DNA of 64,000 bases from CAWIXB01 sp963839955 (GTDB taxonomy: Bacteria; Actinomycetota; Actinomycetes; JACCUZ01). A model generated the notes under the pieces. That model was not told the origin of the DNA, made no database searches, and saw only the letters and a list, made by a program, of their open reading frames with translations. Location: positions 2,480,001 to 2,544,000 of the forward strand of contig CAWIXB010000001.1 in NCBI GenBank assembly GCA_963839955.1, written 5' to 3'. The translations under genes and the position numbers were made by a program. Shown piece after piece: positions 8,145-18,436 of the stretch. How positions within the stretch are numbered: position 1 is the stretch's first letter; each line of letters begins with the position of its first letter.

Positions 8145-9272
8145 GTGCCTCGTCTGCGCCGCGCCGACTGCGCGGGTCCTGGGATCCTGCGCGTGAAGCG
8201 CGGTAAGGGGTTCAACTACGTCTGGTCGGACGGCACCAAGGTCACCGACCCGGAGGTTCTCGACCGGATCAATGCGCTGGTGCTGCCGCCTGCCTGGGAG
8301 GAGGTCTGGATCTGCCCCTGGTCCAACGGCCACATCCAGGCACTCGGCACGGACGCGGCCGGCCGCCGGCAGTACCGCTACCACGACGACTGGCGCATCC
8401 AGCGTGACGCCGAGAAGCACGAACGTGTGCTGATCTTCGCGCGTCGACTGCCGGCCGCGCGCGAGGCCGTACAGACCCACCTCGCCCAGCGCGGGCTGAC
8501 CAAGCATCGCGTGCTCGCCGCCGCGTTCCGACTGCTCGACCTCGGCTTCTTCCGCGTCGGCGGCGAGTCGTACGCCGAGGACAACGGCTCGTACGGCCTC
8601 GCCACCATGCGCAGGAAGCACGTCAGCGTCACCGGCGACACCATCGTCTTCGACTACACCGCCAAGAGCGGCAAGAAGCGGGTGCAAGCCGTCGTCGATC
8701 CCAACGTACGCAAGGTCGTGCAGGCGCTGCTCAAGCGCGACGGCGGCGGCGCCGAACTGCTCGCCTACAAGGACCGCAAGGGCGAGTGGCACGACATCAC
8801 GAGTGCCGACATCAACGCCTACCTCCACGAGATCGTCGGAGACGAGGTGAGCGCGAAGGACTTCCGCACTTGGCACGCCACCGTGCTCACCGCCGTCGGG
8901 CTCGCCGTGTCGACCGGCGCACCGACGTCCACCTCGGCCCGCAAACGCGCCGTCAACCGGGTCATCAAGGAGGTCGCGGACTACCTCGGCAACACCCCAG
9001 CGGTGTGCCGCGCGTCCTACATCGACCCGCGCGTGATCGACCTGTACGACGACGGCACCACTGTGTCGCGCTCGCTGGAGCGGCTGGGTGCCGACGCGGA
9101 TTTCGGGCAGCCGGCGACGCACGGCCAGGTCGAGGAGGCAGTGCTGCGCCTACTGCGCACCCCGTCCCGTCGGGTGCGCAAGGCTGTCAAAACAGCGAGC
9201 GCGGCCAAGCCGACCAAGACCGCCAAGTCGCCCAAGCCGACCAGCAGGGCCAAGGCCGCGAAGGCAGCCTGA
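8145..9272 (+). CDS. DNA topoisomerase IB (eukaryotic-like)
   Basis: A 375-residue bacterial type IB topoisomerase, which relaxes DNA by a transient 3'-phosphotyrosine link. The N-terminal domain (1-90) has the GKGFNYVWSDG and WICPWSNGHIQALG motifs. The catalytic domain holds the RVGGESY segment with its arginine, a lysine loop (KSGKKR), the FRTWHAT histidine motif and the nucleophile Tyr292 in CRASYIDPRV. Residues 340-375 are a lysine/alanine-rich tail that resembles histone-H1-like DNA-binding tails. The start is GTG at 8145, eight bases after the previous stop. It is convergent with the gene at 9274. Confidence 0.92.
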   Translation: MPRLRRADCAGPGILRVKRGKGFNYVWSDGTKVTDPEVLDRINALVLPPAWEEVWICPWSNGHIQALGTDAAGRRQYRYHDDWRIQRDAEKHERVLIFARRLPAAREAVQTHLAQRGLTKHRVLAAAFRLLDLGFFRVGGESYAEDNGSYGLATMRRKHVSVTGDTIVFDYTAKSGKKRVQAVVDPNVRKVVQALLKRDGGGAELLAYKDRKGEWHDITSADINAYLHEIVGDEVSAKDFRTWHATVLTAVGLAVSTGAPTSTSARKRAVNRVIKEVADYLGNTPAVCRASYIDPRVIDLYDDGTTVSRSLERLGADADFGQPATHGQVEEAVLRLLRTPSRRVRKAVKTASAAKPTKTAKSPKPTSRAKAAKAA

Positions 9273-9273
9273 G

Positions 9274-9774
9274 CTAGCCCTCGATCTCGCGGCGCAGGTC
9301 GCGCAGCGCTTCGTCCGCGGCGGCGCGCACCTGCTCGTCGGCCGGGTCGAGCCCGGCGTCGGCGACCGCCTGCCAGGCCAGCTCGTCGGACCCGGCAACC
9401 CGCCGCCCGACCACCCGGATCCCGGCCTTGCCCCGCAGCCGGACGTGGCGACTGACCACGATGCTCGCCATCACCCGCTCGTGCACGGTCTCGGGCACGA
9501 GTCCGGGGTCGTCCAGCGCCACGGTGAGCCGCCGAGCCGCGGCGCTGTCATCGGCCAGCGCGGCCACGGTCAGGGTCCGCGCCTCGTGGTCCCACTCGGC
9601 GTGCGCGATGGACTCCCACGGCAGCCGCTCCGCGCCGTACCGCAGAGCTCGATCGGTGGCGACGAGCCATCCGCGGTCCACGGTCGCTGCGGCGGCGAGC
9701 ACCCGCTCGCCGCGCGCGAGGCCGAGTGACTCCCGCACATCGTCAGGCAGGTCCGGCTGACGTTTCCAACGCAC
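9274..9774 (-). CDS. Conserved hypothetical protein, 166 aa
   Basis: I do not recognise a named family. The first half (VLAAAATVDRGWLVATDRALRYG, LPWESIAHAEWDHEARTLTVAAL) looks like a PH-like beta domain, with a helical C-terminal region (AWQAVADAGLDPADEQVRAAADEAL). There is no signal peptide or membrane segment. The frame remains open upstream, but GTG at 9774 gives the most natural N-terminus. It lies directly downstream of the sigma-factor gene on the same strand and may be co-transcribed with it. Confidence 0.6.
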   Translation of the reverse strand: MRWKRQPDLPDDVRESLGLARGERVLAAAATVDRGWLVATDRALRYGAERLPWESIAHAEWDHEARTLTVAALADDSAAARRLTVALDDPGLVPETVHERVMASIVVSRHVRLRGKAGIRVVGRRVAGSDELAWQAVADAGLDPADEQVRAAADEALRDLRREIEG

Positions 9775-9829
9775 GCGCAGGAGCGTACGGCGTGGGTGCG
9801 AGCGCGCCCGGAGCGGCGGTAGTCCGCGA

Positions 9830-11053
<1,224 letters not shown>

Positions 11054-11159
11054 GGCAAACCTGTCGACTACCGGCGTCCCCCTGTCACATGCATTCACAT
11101 GAGGAGGAGTCGGGCCAGCGCCTTCCAGATACGTCTGTCGGGGGGTGAGATCGCACCGG

Positions 11160-13010
11160 TCAGAGGTTGCCGATGGCCCGGTCGCGCAGGATCCGCAAGG
11201 TCGACTCGAGAGCGATCAGCTCACCAAACAAACGGTTGTAGGCGGTCTGCTCCTCGATCGGGTTCATCCGTTGCAGCCGCGACTTCACCGCGGTGATGCG
11301 CCGCGTGACGGCAAGCGCCTCGAGACGGGCGAGCACCTCGGTGGCATAGCGCGACTTGGCTCCCTCGTCGGAGGCGATCGGCTCGACCGCGAGCTCGCGC
11401 ACCAACCGGCGTACTGCCTCATCCGTTCCGGCCTCTTCGACACGCCCGACCCACGCCGGACCACCGCCCCCAGCGCTCGCTGCCCCGCCTGCCGCACCGA
11501 CCGCATCGCGCACGAGGGCGTAGGCCGGCGCGGTGAACACCGCAGGATCCAGCGCGTCGAACGCCTCGTCGACGAGATGAGGCGCTTGCAGCACGAGCTT
11601 GAGCACGCCGCGCTCGATGACCAGCGACTGGTCGTGGGCGTCGGGCGTCGGCACGCCACTGCGGGCGCGGCGCGCGTCGTCGACTCCCCCGCGCGCCTGC
11701 GCGACGAGCTCGTCGGGGTTGGGCAGCCCGATCCAGCCGGAGAGCTGACGGGCGTAGTCGGTGCGCAGGGACACATCACGGATGCGGCGAACAACTTCCA
11801 TGCCCGCGCGAGTCGCGTTGTTGCGACCCTCGGCGGTGTCGAGGTCGTAGGCGTCGACGGTGGAGTGGATCGCGAACTCGAACAGCGGCACGCGACGGGC
11901 GACGAGGTCGCGTACGGCGGTGTCGCCCTTGTGCTGCCGCAGCTCGCACGGGTCCATGCCGCTGGGCTCGACCGCGACGAAGGTCTGGGTGACGAACTTC
12001 TGGTCGTCCTGGAACGCCTTGAGCGCGGCTTTCTGCCCGGCGGTGTCCCCGTCGAAGGTGAACACAACCTCGCCGCGGAACTCGTTCTGGTCCATGAGCA
12101 GCCGGCGCAACACCTTGATGTGCTCGTCACCGAACGACGTACCGCAGGTCGCGATGGCCGTCGGCACACCCGCGAGGTGACACGCCATCACATCGGTGTA
12201 TCCCTCGACGACCACGGCCTGCATGCGGCGCGCGATGTCCTTCTTGGCGAGGTCGACGCCGTAGAGGACCATCGACTTCTTGAAGATCGGCGTCTCGGGG
12301 CTGTTGACGTACTTTGCTTCGATCCGGTCGTCGTCGAAGAGGCGCCGAGCGCCGAAGCCGATGACGTCACCGCTGATATCGCGCAGCGGCCAGACCAGCC
12401 GGGACATGAACCGGTCCATGAGGCTGCCGCGCTGGCTCCGCCGCGACAGGCCGGCCGTGATCAGCTCGTCGTCGGAGAAGCCCTTGCCGCGCAGATGGAG
12501 GCTCAGCGCGTCCCAGTCGCGCGGGGCGAAGCCGACGCCGAAATGCTCGGCCGCCGCTTGGTCGAATCCGCGCTCGGTGAGGAACTGCCGGCCCGCGGCT
12601 GCGGCAGGGGTGGCCAGCTGCTCGGCGTAGAACTCGGCGGCCTGACGGTGGGCCTCGACCAGCCGCTGGCGCTGGCCTTGCTGGCGGCCGGGGGTGACGC
12701 CGCCCTCCTCGTAGCGAAGCTGGACGCCGTAGCGCCCGGCGAGCCGCTCGACGGCTTCGGCGAACGAGAGGTGGTCGAGCCGCATGACGAACGAGAGGAC
12801 GTCGCCGCCCTCGCCGCAGCCGAAGCAGTGCCAGCTGCCGACGCTCGGCCGCACGGAGAGCGACGGGGTCTTCTCGTCGTGGAAGGGGCAGAGGCCCTTG
12901 AAGTTGCCGCCGCCGGCGCTGCGCAACGTGACCTGGTCGCCGACGACCTCGGCGAGATCGGCGCGCTCTTTGACGAGGGCGACGTCCTCGTCGCGGATAC
13001 GGCCTGGCAC
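11160..13010 (-). CDS. dnaG: DNA primase
   Basis: A 616-residue primase that makes RNA primers at the replication fork. The N-terminal zinc finger uses Cys41, His44, Cys62 and Cys65 (CPFHDEKTPSL ... WHCFGCGEGGD). The primase core follows with YGVQLRYEE and the TOPRIM metal sites VVVEGYTDVMA and FTFDGDTAGQKAA. The C-terminal 150 residues form the helical DnaB-interaction region. Length is normal. The start is GTG at 13010. It precedes the sigma-factor gene by about 107 bp, echoing the dnaG-rpoD neighbourhood of other bacteria. Confidence 0.96.
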   Translation of the reverse strand: MPGRIRDEDVALVKERADLAEVVGDQVTLRSAGGGNFKGLCPFHDEKTPSLSVRPSVGSWHCFGCGEGGDVLSFVMRLDHLSFAEAVERLAGRYGVQLRYEEGGVTPGRQQGQRQRLVEAHRQAAEFYAEQLATPAAAAGRQFLTERGFDQAAAEHFGVGFAPRDWDALSLHLRGKGFSDDELITAGLSRRSQRGSLMDRFMSRLVWPLRDISGDVIGFGARRLFDDDRIEAKYVNSPETPIFKKSMVLYGVDLAKKDIARRMQAVVVEGYTDVMACHLAGVPTAIATCGTSFGDEHIKVLRRLLMDQNEFRGEVVFTFDGDTAGQKAALKAFQDDQKFVTQTFVAVEPSGMDPCELRQHKGDTAVRDLVARRVPLFEFAIHSTVDAYDLDTAEGRNNATRAGMEVVRRIRDVSLRTDYARQLSGWIGLPNPDELVAQARGGVDDARRARSGVPTPDAHDQSLVIERGVLKLVLQAPHLVDEAFDALDPAVFTAPAYALVRDAVGAAGGAASAGGGGPAWVGRVEEAGTDEAVRRLVRELAVEPIASDEGAKSRYATEVLARLEALAVTRRITAVKSRLQRMNPIEEQTAYNRLFGELIALESTLRILRDRAIGNL

Positions 13011-13130
13011 GGCCGAAAGTCTACGGCGGGACGCCGACAGCTCGCGTCATCCACAGCGGCTGAGGGCGGAGAATCCGTTGTCCACATTCAAGTTTTTGGG
13101 GGTGTGTCTGTCGGTGGGTGGCGGTAGGAT

Positions 13131-13155
13131 CGAACATGCTTTCGATCGATGTTCG
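13131..13155. promoter_or_regulatory. Inverted repeat over the start codon of the DUF222/HNH gene
   Basis: CGAACAT (13131-13137) and ATGTTCG (13149-13155) form inverted arms around the palindrome TCGATCGA (13142-13149). The left arm contains the start codon of the DUF222/HNH gene. This could be an autoregulatory operator or an RNA hairpin that sequesters the start. Confidence 0.45.
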
Positions 13156-14530
13156 TGGTGCGGTGTCCGACGGTCTGGCCGACGCGCACACCGGCCTGGA
13201 CGCGGCGGCCGCCGCGATCGAGGACGGTGCGCTGCGCGGCTTCACTCCCGGCGAGCTCGCCGCACGGGTGCGGGACCTGCGCCGGCTGCAGGCCAAGGCC
13301 GAGGCGGCGGTGCTCGCGGTGACCCGGGAGGTGGAGGCGCAGAACGTCTTCTCGTACGAAGGACTGCTGGACGCGAAGGGGTGGCTGCGGGCGAAGGCTC
13401 GGATGACCCCGAACGAGGCAGCGGCGACGGTGCGCACGGCGCGGGCGCTCGGGCGGGTGGAGCTGGCGGCGACGGCTGCGGCGCTCGGGGCGGGGGAGAT
13501 CGACCCGGCGCATGCCCGGCTGATCGCCGACGGCACCGACAAGGCACCCGCGGGGGCGGTGGACCTGATCGAGCCGGTCGCGCTGGACGCAGCCCGGGTG
13601 GCGGACCCGCGGGCGGTCGCGGACGTGATGCGCCGCCTGCAACACGCCCTGGACCCCGACGCCGCCGACGCCCGAGCCTTGGCGAGGTACGACCGGCGCG
13701 GGCTCACCCTGTCGCCGACCCTGGACGGGTCCATGCTGATCCGCGGGGTCGCCGACGAGGCCACCGGCGCCCTGCTGGCCACCGCCGTCGACGCCGCCAG
13801 CCCCCTCGTCGCCGGGGACACCCGCACCCCCACCCAGCGCCGCCTCGACGCCCTCGCCCACCTCGCCCGCCACTACCTCCGCGACGACCAACCCGGCGAA
13901 GGGCAGGACCAGGCCGCGGCCACAGACGGGAACGTCGACGCGAGCAGCGACGACGGGAACGGCAACGGATCCGGGGGCGGTGCCGGCAGCAGAGGCGGTG
14001 CAGGTGGGAAAGGTGGCGCTCGGACGCAGCTGATCGTCACCGTCGACGCCGACACGCTGTCCTCGCAGCCGGGTGAGTCGGGGTCCCCGGGGGGTTCGCT
14101 GGCCTGGATCGGACCCATCACCGCCGCCACCGCGCAACGCCTCGGCTGCGACTCCCTGGTCACCGTGGTCGCGCTCGGCCCCGACGGGCAAGTGATCGGC
14201 AACCGGGCGCAACGCCGGTTCTTCACCACCGCCCAGAGACGCGCCATCATCGCCCGCGACGGCGACCGCTGCCCCGCCCCCTACTGCGACCGGCCCATCA
14301 CCTGGTCCGACGGACACCACCAAACCAGCTGGACCCACGGCGGCCCCACCACCGTCGACAACGGAGTACTGCCCTGCGAAGCCCACCACCTGCTCATCCA
14401 CGAAGGCCACTGGCAACTCCACCGGCTACCCGACGGCCGCTACCTCCTCCAACACCCCGACGGACGCACCCTCGGACCCGAACCCCACCCACCCGGACAC
14501 CACCGACCACCCCCACACCGCAGACAGTGA
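13136..14530 (+). CDS. DUF222 and HNH endonuclease domain protein (13E12 repeat family)
   Basis: A 464-residue protein. The N-terminal DUF222 domain (about 20-270) is helical, with RRLQAKAEAAVLAV, GWLRAKARMTPNEAA and the DPAHARLIAD segment. A glycine/aspartate-rich linker (about 255-300) separates it from the C-terminal HNH domain: RAIIARDGDRCPAPYCDRPITW, HHQTSW and CEAHHLLIHEGHW, which provide the zinc cysteines and HNH histidines. The family is amplified in actinobacterial genomes and resembles 13E12 repeat proteins of mycobacteria; its role is unknown and mobility has been suspected. ATG at 13136 is preferred over GTG at 13118 because GTAGGAT precedes it. It starts the accessory block between dnaG and dgt. 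Confidence 0.85.
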   Translation: MLSIDVRGAVSDGLADAHTGLDAAAAAIEDGALRGFTPGELAARVRDLRRLQAKAEAAVLAVTREVEAQNVFSYEGLLDAKGWLRAKARMTPNEAAATVRTARALGRVELAATAAALGAGEIDPAHARLIADGTDKAPAGAVDLIEPVALDAARVADPRAVADVMRRLQHALDPDAADARALARYDRRGLTLSPTLDGSMLIRGVADEATGALLATAVDAASPLVAGDTRTPTQRRLDALAHLARHYLRDDQPGEGQDQAAATDGNVDASSDDGNGNGSGGGAGSRGGAGGKGGARTQLIVTVDADTLSSQPGESGSPGGSLAWIGPITAATAQRLGCDSLVTVVALGPDGQVIGNRAQRRFFTTAQRRAIIARDGDRCPAPYCDRPITWSDGHHQTSWTHGGPTTVDNGVLPCEAHHLLIHEGHWQLHRLPDGRYLLQHPDGRTLGPEPHPPGHHRPPPHRRQ

Positions 14531-14563
14531 TGGCGAGGAGCGCGAGCTAGCAGGCGACGGCTC

Positions 14564-16399
14564 TCACCGAGGGCTCAGCCGGAAGGTGCGCAGGTGTTGG
14601 GCCGCCAGCCGTACCGGGGCGTTGATGGCGCCGTATCCGTCGTACCCACCGCGGCGCTGTACGACCTCGAAGAAGACGCTGCCGATGGTCTCGGTGTAGA
14701 AGTGCGTGAAGTCGCCGTCGTCGTCGCGGTCGTAGAGGACGCCGAGCTCCTGCATCTCCTCCACCTGCCCGGCGGGCACGTCGAACCGGGCGATCAGGTC
14801 GTCGTAGTAGTTCCCCGGAATCGGGAGGGGGCGGAAGCCACGGGAGCGGGCGGCTCGTGCGGCGGCCATCGCATCGGGACTCGTGAACGCCACATGCTGC
14901 GGGAACCCGTGCGGGTTGTCGAACACCAGGGGCGCCATGTTGAGGGCCAGCCGCACGGCACCGTCGCTGCTGCGCACCACCTGGCTGCGCACCAGCCCGG
15001 TCGGCGCGGCAACCTCTTGGCTGCTGCCGGCCTGCAGGGACAGGACGCTGCTGTAGAACAGCACCGCCTCGTCGAAGCTCTGCCATGGATGGGCGAGGTT
15101 GACGTGGTCGATCCCGGTGAGCAAGAGCCCATCCGCAGGCTCCTCTCCGCCCTCGAACTCAGGAACCCACCGCGCGTCGTCCTCGGAGACATCAGCGAGG
15201 AACACCTCGGTCCCGTCGGGAGCTCGAAAGGCGGCCAGGTTCTGCTCGTTGGCGTGCGTTCGCCGGAAGACCGACGGTGCGGCGAGGAGCTGAGCGCGAG
15301 TGGCCGAGGCATCCGGGTCGGCGACCTGGAAGCCCACTGCGGCGAGGGTCGGGACCCACTCGCGCGCCTGCTGCTCGTTGCACACGACGCGGGCTCGGCC
15401 CTGTGTCCACAGCCGCACCGGCTTGCTGCGATGGTGACCCCGGAACGCGAACCCGAGCTGGCGCAGCAGTACGTCGACCTCGCCGGCATCCTCGGCCTTG
15501 ACCTCGACGAAGTCGAAGGCGCCCGGCGCCTTGACGTCGGGAAGTCGTTCGGGCCCGTCAGGACGGTGCGCCTGCACACGAATCCGGGCCACCAGGTCTT
15601 CCAGCCACGTCAGGGAGCGTTTCGCCTGCTGGGCGGTGCGCAACTCCTCGGTCTGTCGAAAGGTGTCGTTGAAGACCTCCAGCGAGACCGGACCCTCGTA
15701 CCCGGCGGTGAGCACGTGCCCGACGAACCGCGGGAGGTCGAAGGCCCCTTCGCCCGGAAAGAGCCGGTGATGGCGGCTCCACGACAGCACGTCCATCCGC
15801 AGCGCCGGCGCATCAGCGAGCTGCAGGAAGAAGATCTTGGCGCCGGGGATCTGCTCGATCTCGAAGGGGTCGTGGCCGCGGGACAGGATGTGGAAGCTGT
15901 CCAGGCAGACACCGACGCTCGGGTGGTCGGCCATCTCCACGATCCGCCACGCGTGCCGGTAGTCGTTGACGAACCGGCCCCAGGCCAGCGCCTCGAAGGC
16001 AAGGCGAACGCCGTGGGCCTCGGCCTCCTCGCCAAGTCGACGCAGCTGCGACGCCGACACCGCGTCGTCGTTCACGGTCGCCGTGGCCACGTTGCTGCAC
16101 ACGAGCATGGTGTCGATGCCCAGGCGCTGCATCAGCTCGAACTTGAGCCGGGCTCGTCGTAGCACCGAGGTGAACAGCTCCTCGCTGACCCCCTCGGCAT
16201 CCCGGAACGGCTGGTACAGGTCCAACGACAGACCGAGTCGGTGAGCGAGCGCCGTGATCTCCTCGGGGCTTGCCGGGGAGGCCACCAGGTCGGGTTCGAA
16301 GATCTCCACGCCGTCGAAGCCGGCTTCTGCGCAGGCGTGCAGCTTGTCGGTCAGCGTCCCGCTCAGGCACACGGTGGCGATCGAGGTCCGCAGGGTCAC
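14564..16399 (-). CDS. qsuB: 3-dehydroshikimate dehydratase, two-domain QsuB/QuiC type
   Basis: A 611-residue fusion. The N-terminal TIM-barrel domain (1-270) is a xylose-isomerase-like 3-dehydroshikimate dehydratase that makes protocatechuate; Glu136, Asp167, Gln193 and Glu241 have the spacing of the metal ligands of QuiC1-type enzymes. The C-terminal half (about 300-600) is a hydroxyphenylpyruvate-dioxygenase-like VOC domain, with GIDHVNLAHPW and the final FTHFYTETIGSVFFEVVQRRG. In the Corynebacterium QsuB family this half has no proven dioxygenase role. The GTG start overlaps the preceding stop as GTGA. It is the last gene of the six-gene shikimate operon and supplies the ring-cleavage precursor; protocatechuate dioxygenase genes are not in the window. 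Confidence 0.9.
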   Translation of the reverse strand: MTLRTSIATVCLSGTLTDKLHACAEAGFDGVEIFEPDLVASPASPEEITALAHRLGLSLDLYQPFRDAEGVSEELFTSVLRRARLKFELMQRLGIDTMLVCSNVATATVNDDAVSASQLRRLGEEAEAHGVRLAFEALAWGRFVNDYRHAWRIVEMADHPSVGVCLDSFHILSRGHDPFEIEQIPGAKIFFLQLADAPALRMDVLSWSRHHRLFPGEGAFDLPRFVGHVLTAGYEGPVSLEVFNDTFRQTEELRTAQQAKRSLTWLEDLVARIRVQAHRPDGPERLPDVKAPGAFDFVEVKAEDAGEVDVLLRQLGFAFRGHHRSKPVRLWTQGRARVVCNEQQAREWVPTLAAVGFQVADPDASATRAQLLAAPSVFRRTHANEQNLAAFRAPDGTEVFLADVSEDDARWVPEFEGGEEPADGLLLTGIDHVNLAHPWQSFDEAVLFYSSVLSLQAGSSQEVAAPTGLVRSQVVRSSDGAVRLALNMAPLVFDNPHGFPQHVAFTSPDAMAAARAARSRGFRPLPIPGNYYDDLIARFDVPAGQVEEMQELGVLYDRDDDGDFTHFYTETIGSVFFEVVQRRGGYDGYGAINAPVRLAAQHLRTFRLSPR

Positions 16400-17403
16400 C
16401 GCTCCTCCTCTGTCGCGCCGTCGCCCTGCCCGGGCGACAGCAGCCGCGCGGGGTTGAGCACCAGCATCTGGTGGATGTCGTCGTCTGCCGCACCGGCGGC
16501 GAGGAGCTGCGGCACGATGCGGCGGGGGATGTTCTCCATGTGCCAGTTCGGCGCATGGAGAGCACGCCAGGACGGCGGCGTCACCCGGCTGAAGAAGGCG
16601 GCGTCGTGGGAGAGCACGACCTTCTCGGCGTACCCGAGCCGAAGCAGCTCGAGGACCGTACGCACGCGTCGGTCGTCCGGCAGCACGTGTTCCATCCCGA
16701 AGCGGTCCATGCCGATCGTCACCCCGGCGTCCATCAGCTCACGGAGATAGGTGAGGTCCTCGCTGTCGCCGCAGTGACCGATGATCAACCGGTCGGGTGC
16801 GACCCCGTGCGCGGTGAAGAACGCCAGCTGGTCGCGGCCGTTCTGCGACGCCGCGTGGGTATGCGTGGTGATGGGTACGCCGGTCTGCTGGTGCGCCACA
16901 GCCGCGGCAGTCATCACTCGCTGGACGTCCGGCGTCAACCCGGGCCGGTCGGTGACGACCTTGAGCATGGCCGCACGCACGCCAGTGCCGGCAACACCTT
17001 TCTCGATGTCGTCGACGAAAAACTCGACGAGCGGGTCCGGGCCGTCGATGAGCAGTCCCGGACCGTGGGAGTGGAAGAACACAGGCAGCACGTCGGCGGT
17101 GTAGTAGCCGGTCGAGACCGCGAGCTGCATCCGCGTTCGCTCGGCAACGCGGGCCACGCGAGCGACGTCTCGCCCCAGGCCGAGCACGGTGAGGTCCACG
17201 ATCGTGCGGACCCCCAGGTCCCACAGCCGCTCCAGGCCCTCGACCGCGGCGTCGATGACGGCCGGCTCGTCCCACTCGGGGTGGGGGAAGTTCAGATCAA
17301 GCTCCGGGTGACCCACGAACAGGTGTTCGTGGATGAGAGTCATCCCCAGGTCGCCGGCATTGACGGGACCCTTGAGTGTCTGAACCTCCCCCGCGCTGGT
17401 CAC
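16396..17403 (-). CDS. Phosphotriesterase-family metallohydrolase
   Basis: A 335-residue amidohydrolase of the phosphotriesterase/lactonase group. The binuclear metal site is visible: His25 and His27 (IHEHLF), the bridging lysine in AAMLKVVTD, then THTHAA, IGHCGD and LSHDAAFF. Family members hydrolyse lactones, esters or phosphotriesters; PTE-like lactonases are the commoner natural activity. It is translationally coupled on both sides (GTGA with dctP upstream and with qsuB downstream), so it should act in shikimate/quinate-type catabolism. I infer a lactone or ester of the imported cyclitol acid as substrate, but there is no direct sequence evidence for this. Confidence 0.85.
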   Translation of the reverse strand: MTSAGEVQTLKGPVNAGDLGMTLIHEHLFVGHPELDLNFPHPEWDEPAVIDAAVEGLERLWDLGVRTIVDLTVLGLGRDVARVARVAERTRMQLAVSTGYYTADVLPVFFHSHGPGLLIDGPDPLVEFFVDDIEKGVAGTGVRAAMLKVVTDRPGLTPDVQRVMTAAAVAHQQTGVPITTHTHAASQNGRDQLAFFTAHGVAPDRLIIGHCGDSEDLTYLRELMDAGVTIGMDRFGMEHVLPDDRRVRTVLELLRLGYAEKVVLSHDAAFFSRVTPPSWRALHAPNWHMENIPRRIVPQLLAAGAADDDIHQMLVLNPARLLSPGQGDGATEEER

Positions 17404-18434
17404 TCAGCGGTTCCCCGGATGCCTTCGTAGACGGCCAGCTGCTCCTCGTTGAAGTTGTCCTTCAGGTAGGCGTCGGCCTTGGAACGGAACGCCTCGACGT
17501 CGACATCGTCGACGATGTTCGGCTTTCCGGCGGTCTTCCATTCGTCGAGCTGCTTCTGCTCGTCCTCGTCGACGCACCCGGGCACCTGGTCGACGGCCGC
17601 GTCGACCGCCGTCTGGAGGGCCTCCTGCTGCTCGCTGGACAGCTTCTCCCAGGCTTCGGCGCCGATGATCACGAGGTTGGAGTTGGCCTGGTGGGAGGAG
17701 AGGCTGATGTAGTCCTGCACCTCGTCGAGGCTGATGGCGGCGATGTTGACGATCGGGTTCTCCTGCCCGTCAACGGTGCCCTGCTGGAGGGCCAGGAACA
17801 GCTCCTCGTAGGCAACCTCGGTGGCGCTGGCGCCGAGTGCCTTGGCGTTCATCAGGAACTGCGGCGAGTTCGGGAAGCGCATGCGGAGGCCGTCGAGGTC
17901 CTCGGGCGTGCGGATGGGCTTGTCTGCCGTGAACTGCCGCATCCCCGCCGACCAGGCACCGAGTGTCTGGACGCCGGTCTCCTCAGCGAACGCGTCGACG
18001 AGCTCGGCCGCGGCGTCACCGTCGAAGTACTTGGCGAGGTGCTCGGCGTCGTCGAAGGCGTAGGCGGCATCCAGGACGCTGACCGGCTCGTAGACCGCAC
18101 CGAGCGCCGAGGCGCCCTGGATGTCCATGTCGATGTCACCGGAGACGATCGAGCTGATCCGGTCGGCATCCCCGCCGAGCTGACTAGCGGGATAGATCTT
18201 GACGGTCAGGCCGGCATTCGCCTTCTTGACCTCGTCGGCGATCACCTGCGCGCCACATCGGTGCTGCGGCTGCGCCTCGGTGTAACTGTGGGCGAGCTTG
18301 AGCTCCACGGCGGCGTCGCCGCCACCACCGCCGCCACCGCCGCTGTCGTCGTCTCCGCCGCACGCGGCGAGCGCGAACAGAGGTACGACGGCGTAGGCGA
18401 CCAGCATGCTCGCTCGGTTCCTTCGAAGTGACAT
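17400..18434 (-). CDS. TRAP transporter solute-binding lipoprotein, DctP type
   Basis: A 344-residue extracytoplasmic binding protein. Residues 1-25 are a lipoprotein signal with lipobox LAAC (Cys25), followed by a glycine/aspartate linker. The mature DctP fold has LAHSYTEAQPQHR at its start, the conserved MRFPNSPQFLMNAKALGA segment with the ligand-anchoring arginine, and EVAYEELFLALQQGTVDGQENP. It delivers a carboxylate ligand to the DctQM permease encoded upstream in the same operon; context suggests shikimate, quinate or dehydroshikimate. The gene begins two bases after the qsuD stop and overlaps the next start as GTGA. Confidence 0.92.
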   Translation of the reverse strand: MSLRRNRASMLVAYAVVPLFALAACGGDDDSGGGGGGGGDAAVELKLAHSYTEAQPQHRCGAQVIADEVKKANAGLTVKIYPASQLGGDADRISSIVSGDIDMDIQGASALGAVYEPVSVLDAAYAFDDAEHLAKYFDGDAAAELVDAFAEETGVQTLGAWSAGMRQFTADKPIRTPEDLDGLRMRFPNSPQFLMNAKALGASATEVAYEELFLALQQGTVDGQENPIVNIAAISLDEVQDYISLSSHQANSNLVIIGAEAWEKLSSEQQEALQTAVDAAVDQVPGCVDEDEQKQLDEWKTAGKPNIVDDVDVEAFRSKADAYLKDNFNEEQLAVYEGIRGTAE

Positions 18435-18436
18435 CT

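Noticed and set aside
11145..13127. 660-aa antisense frame over dnaG
   Set aside because: No domain recognised; mirror of the dnaG coding periodicity.
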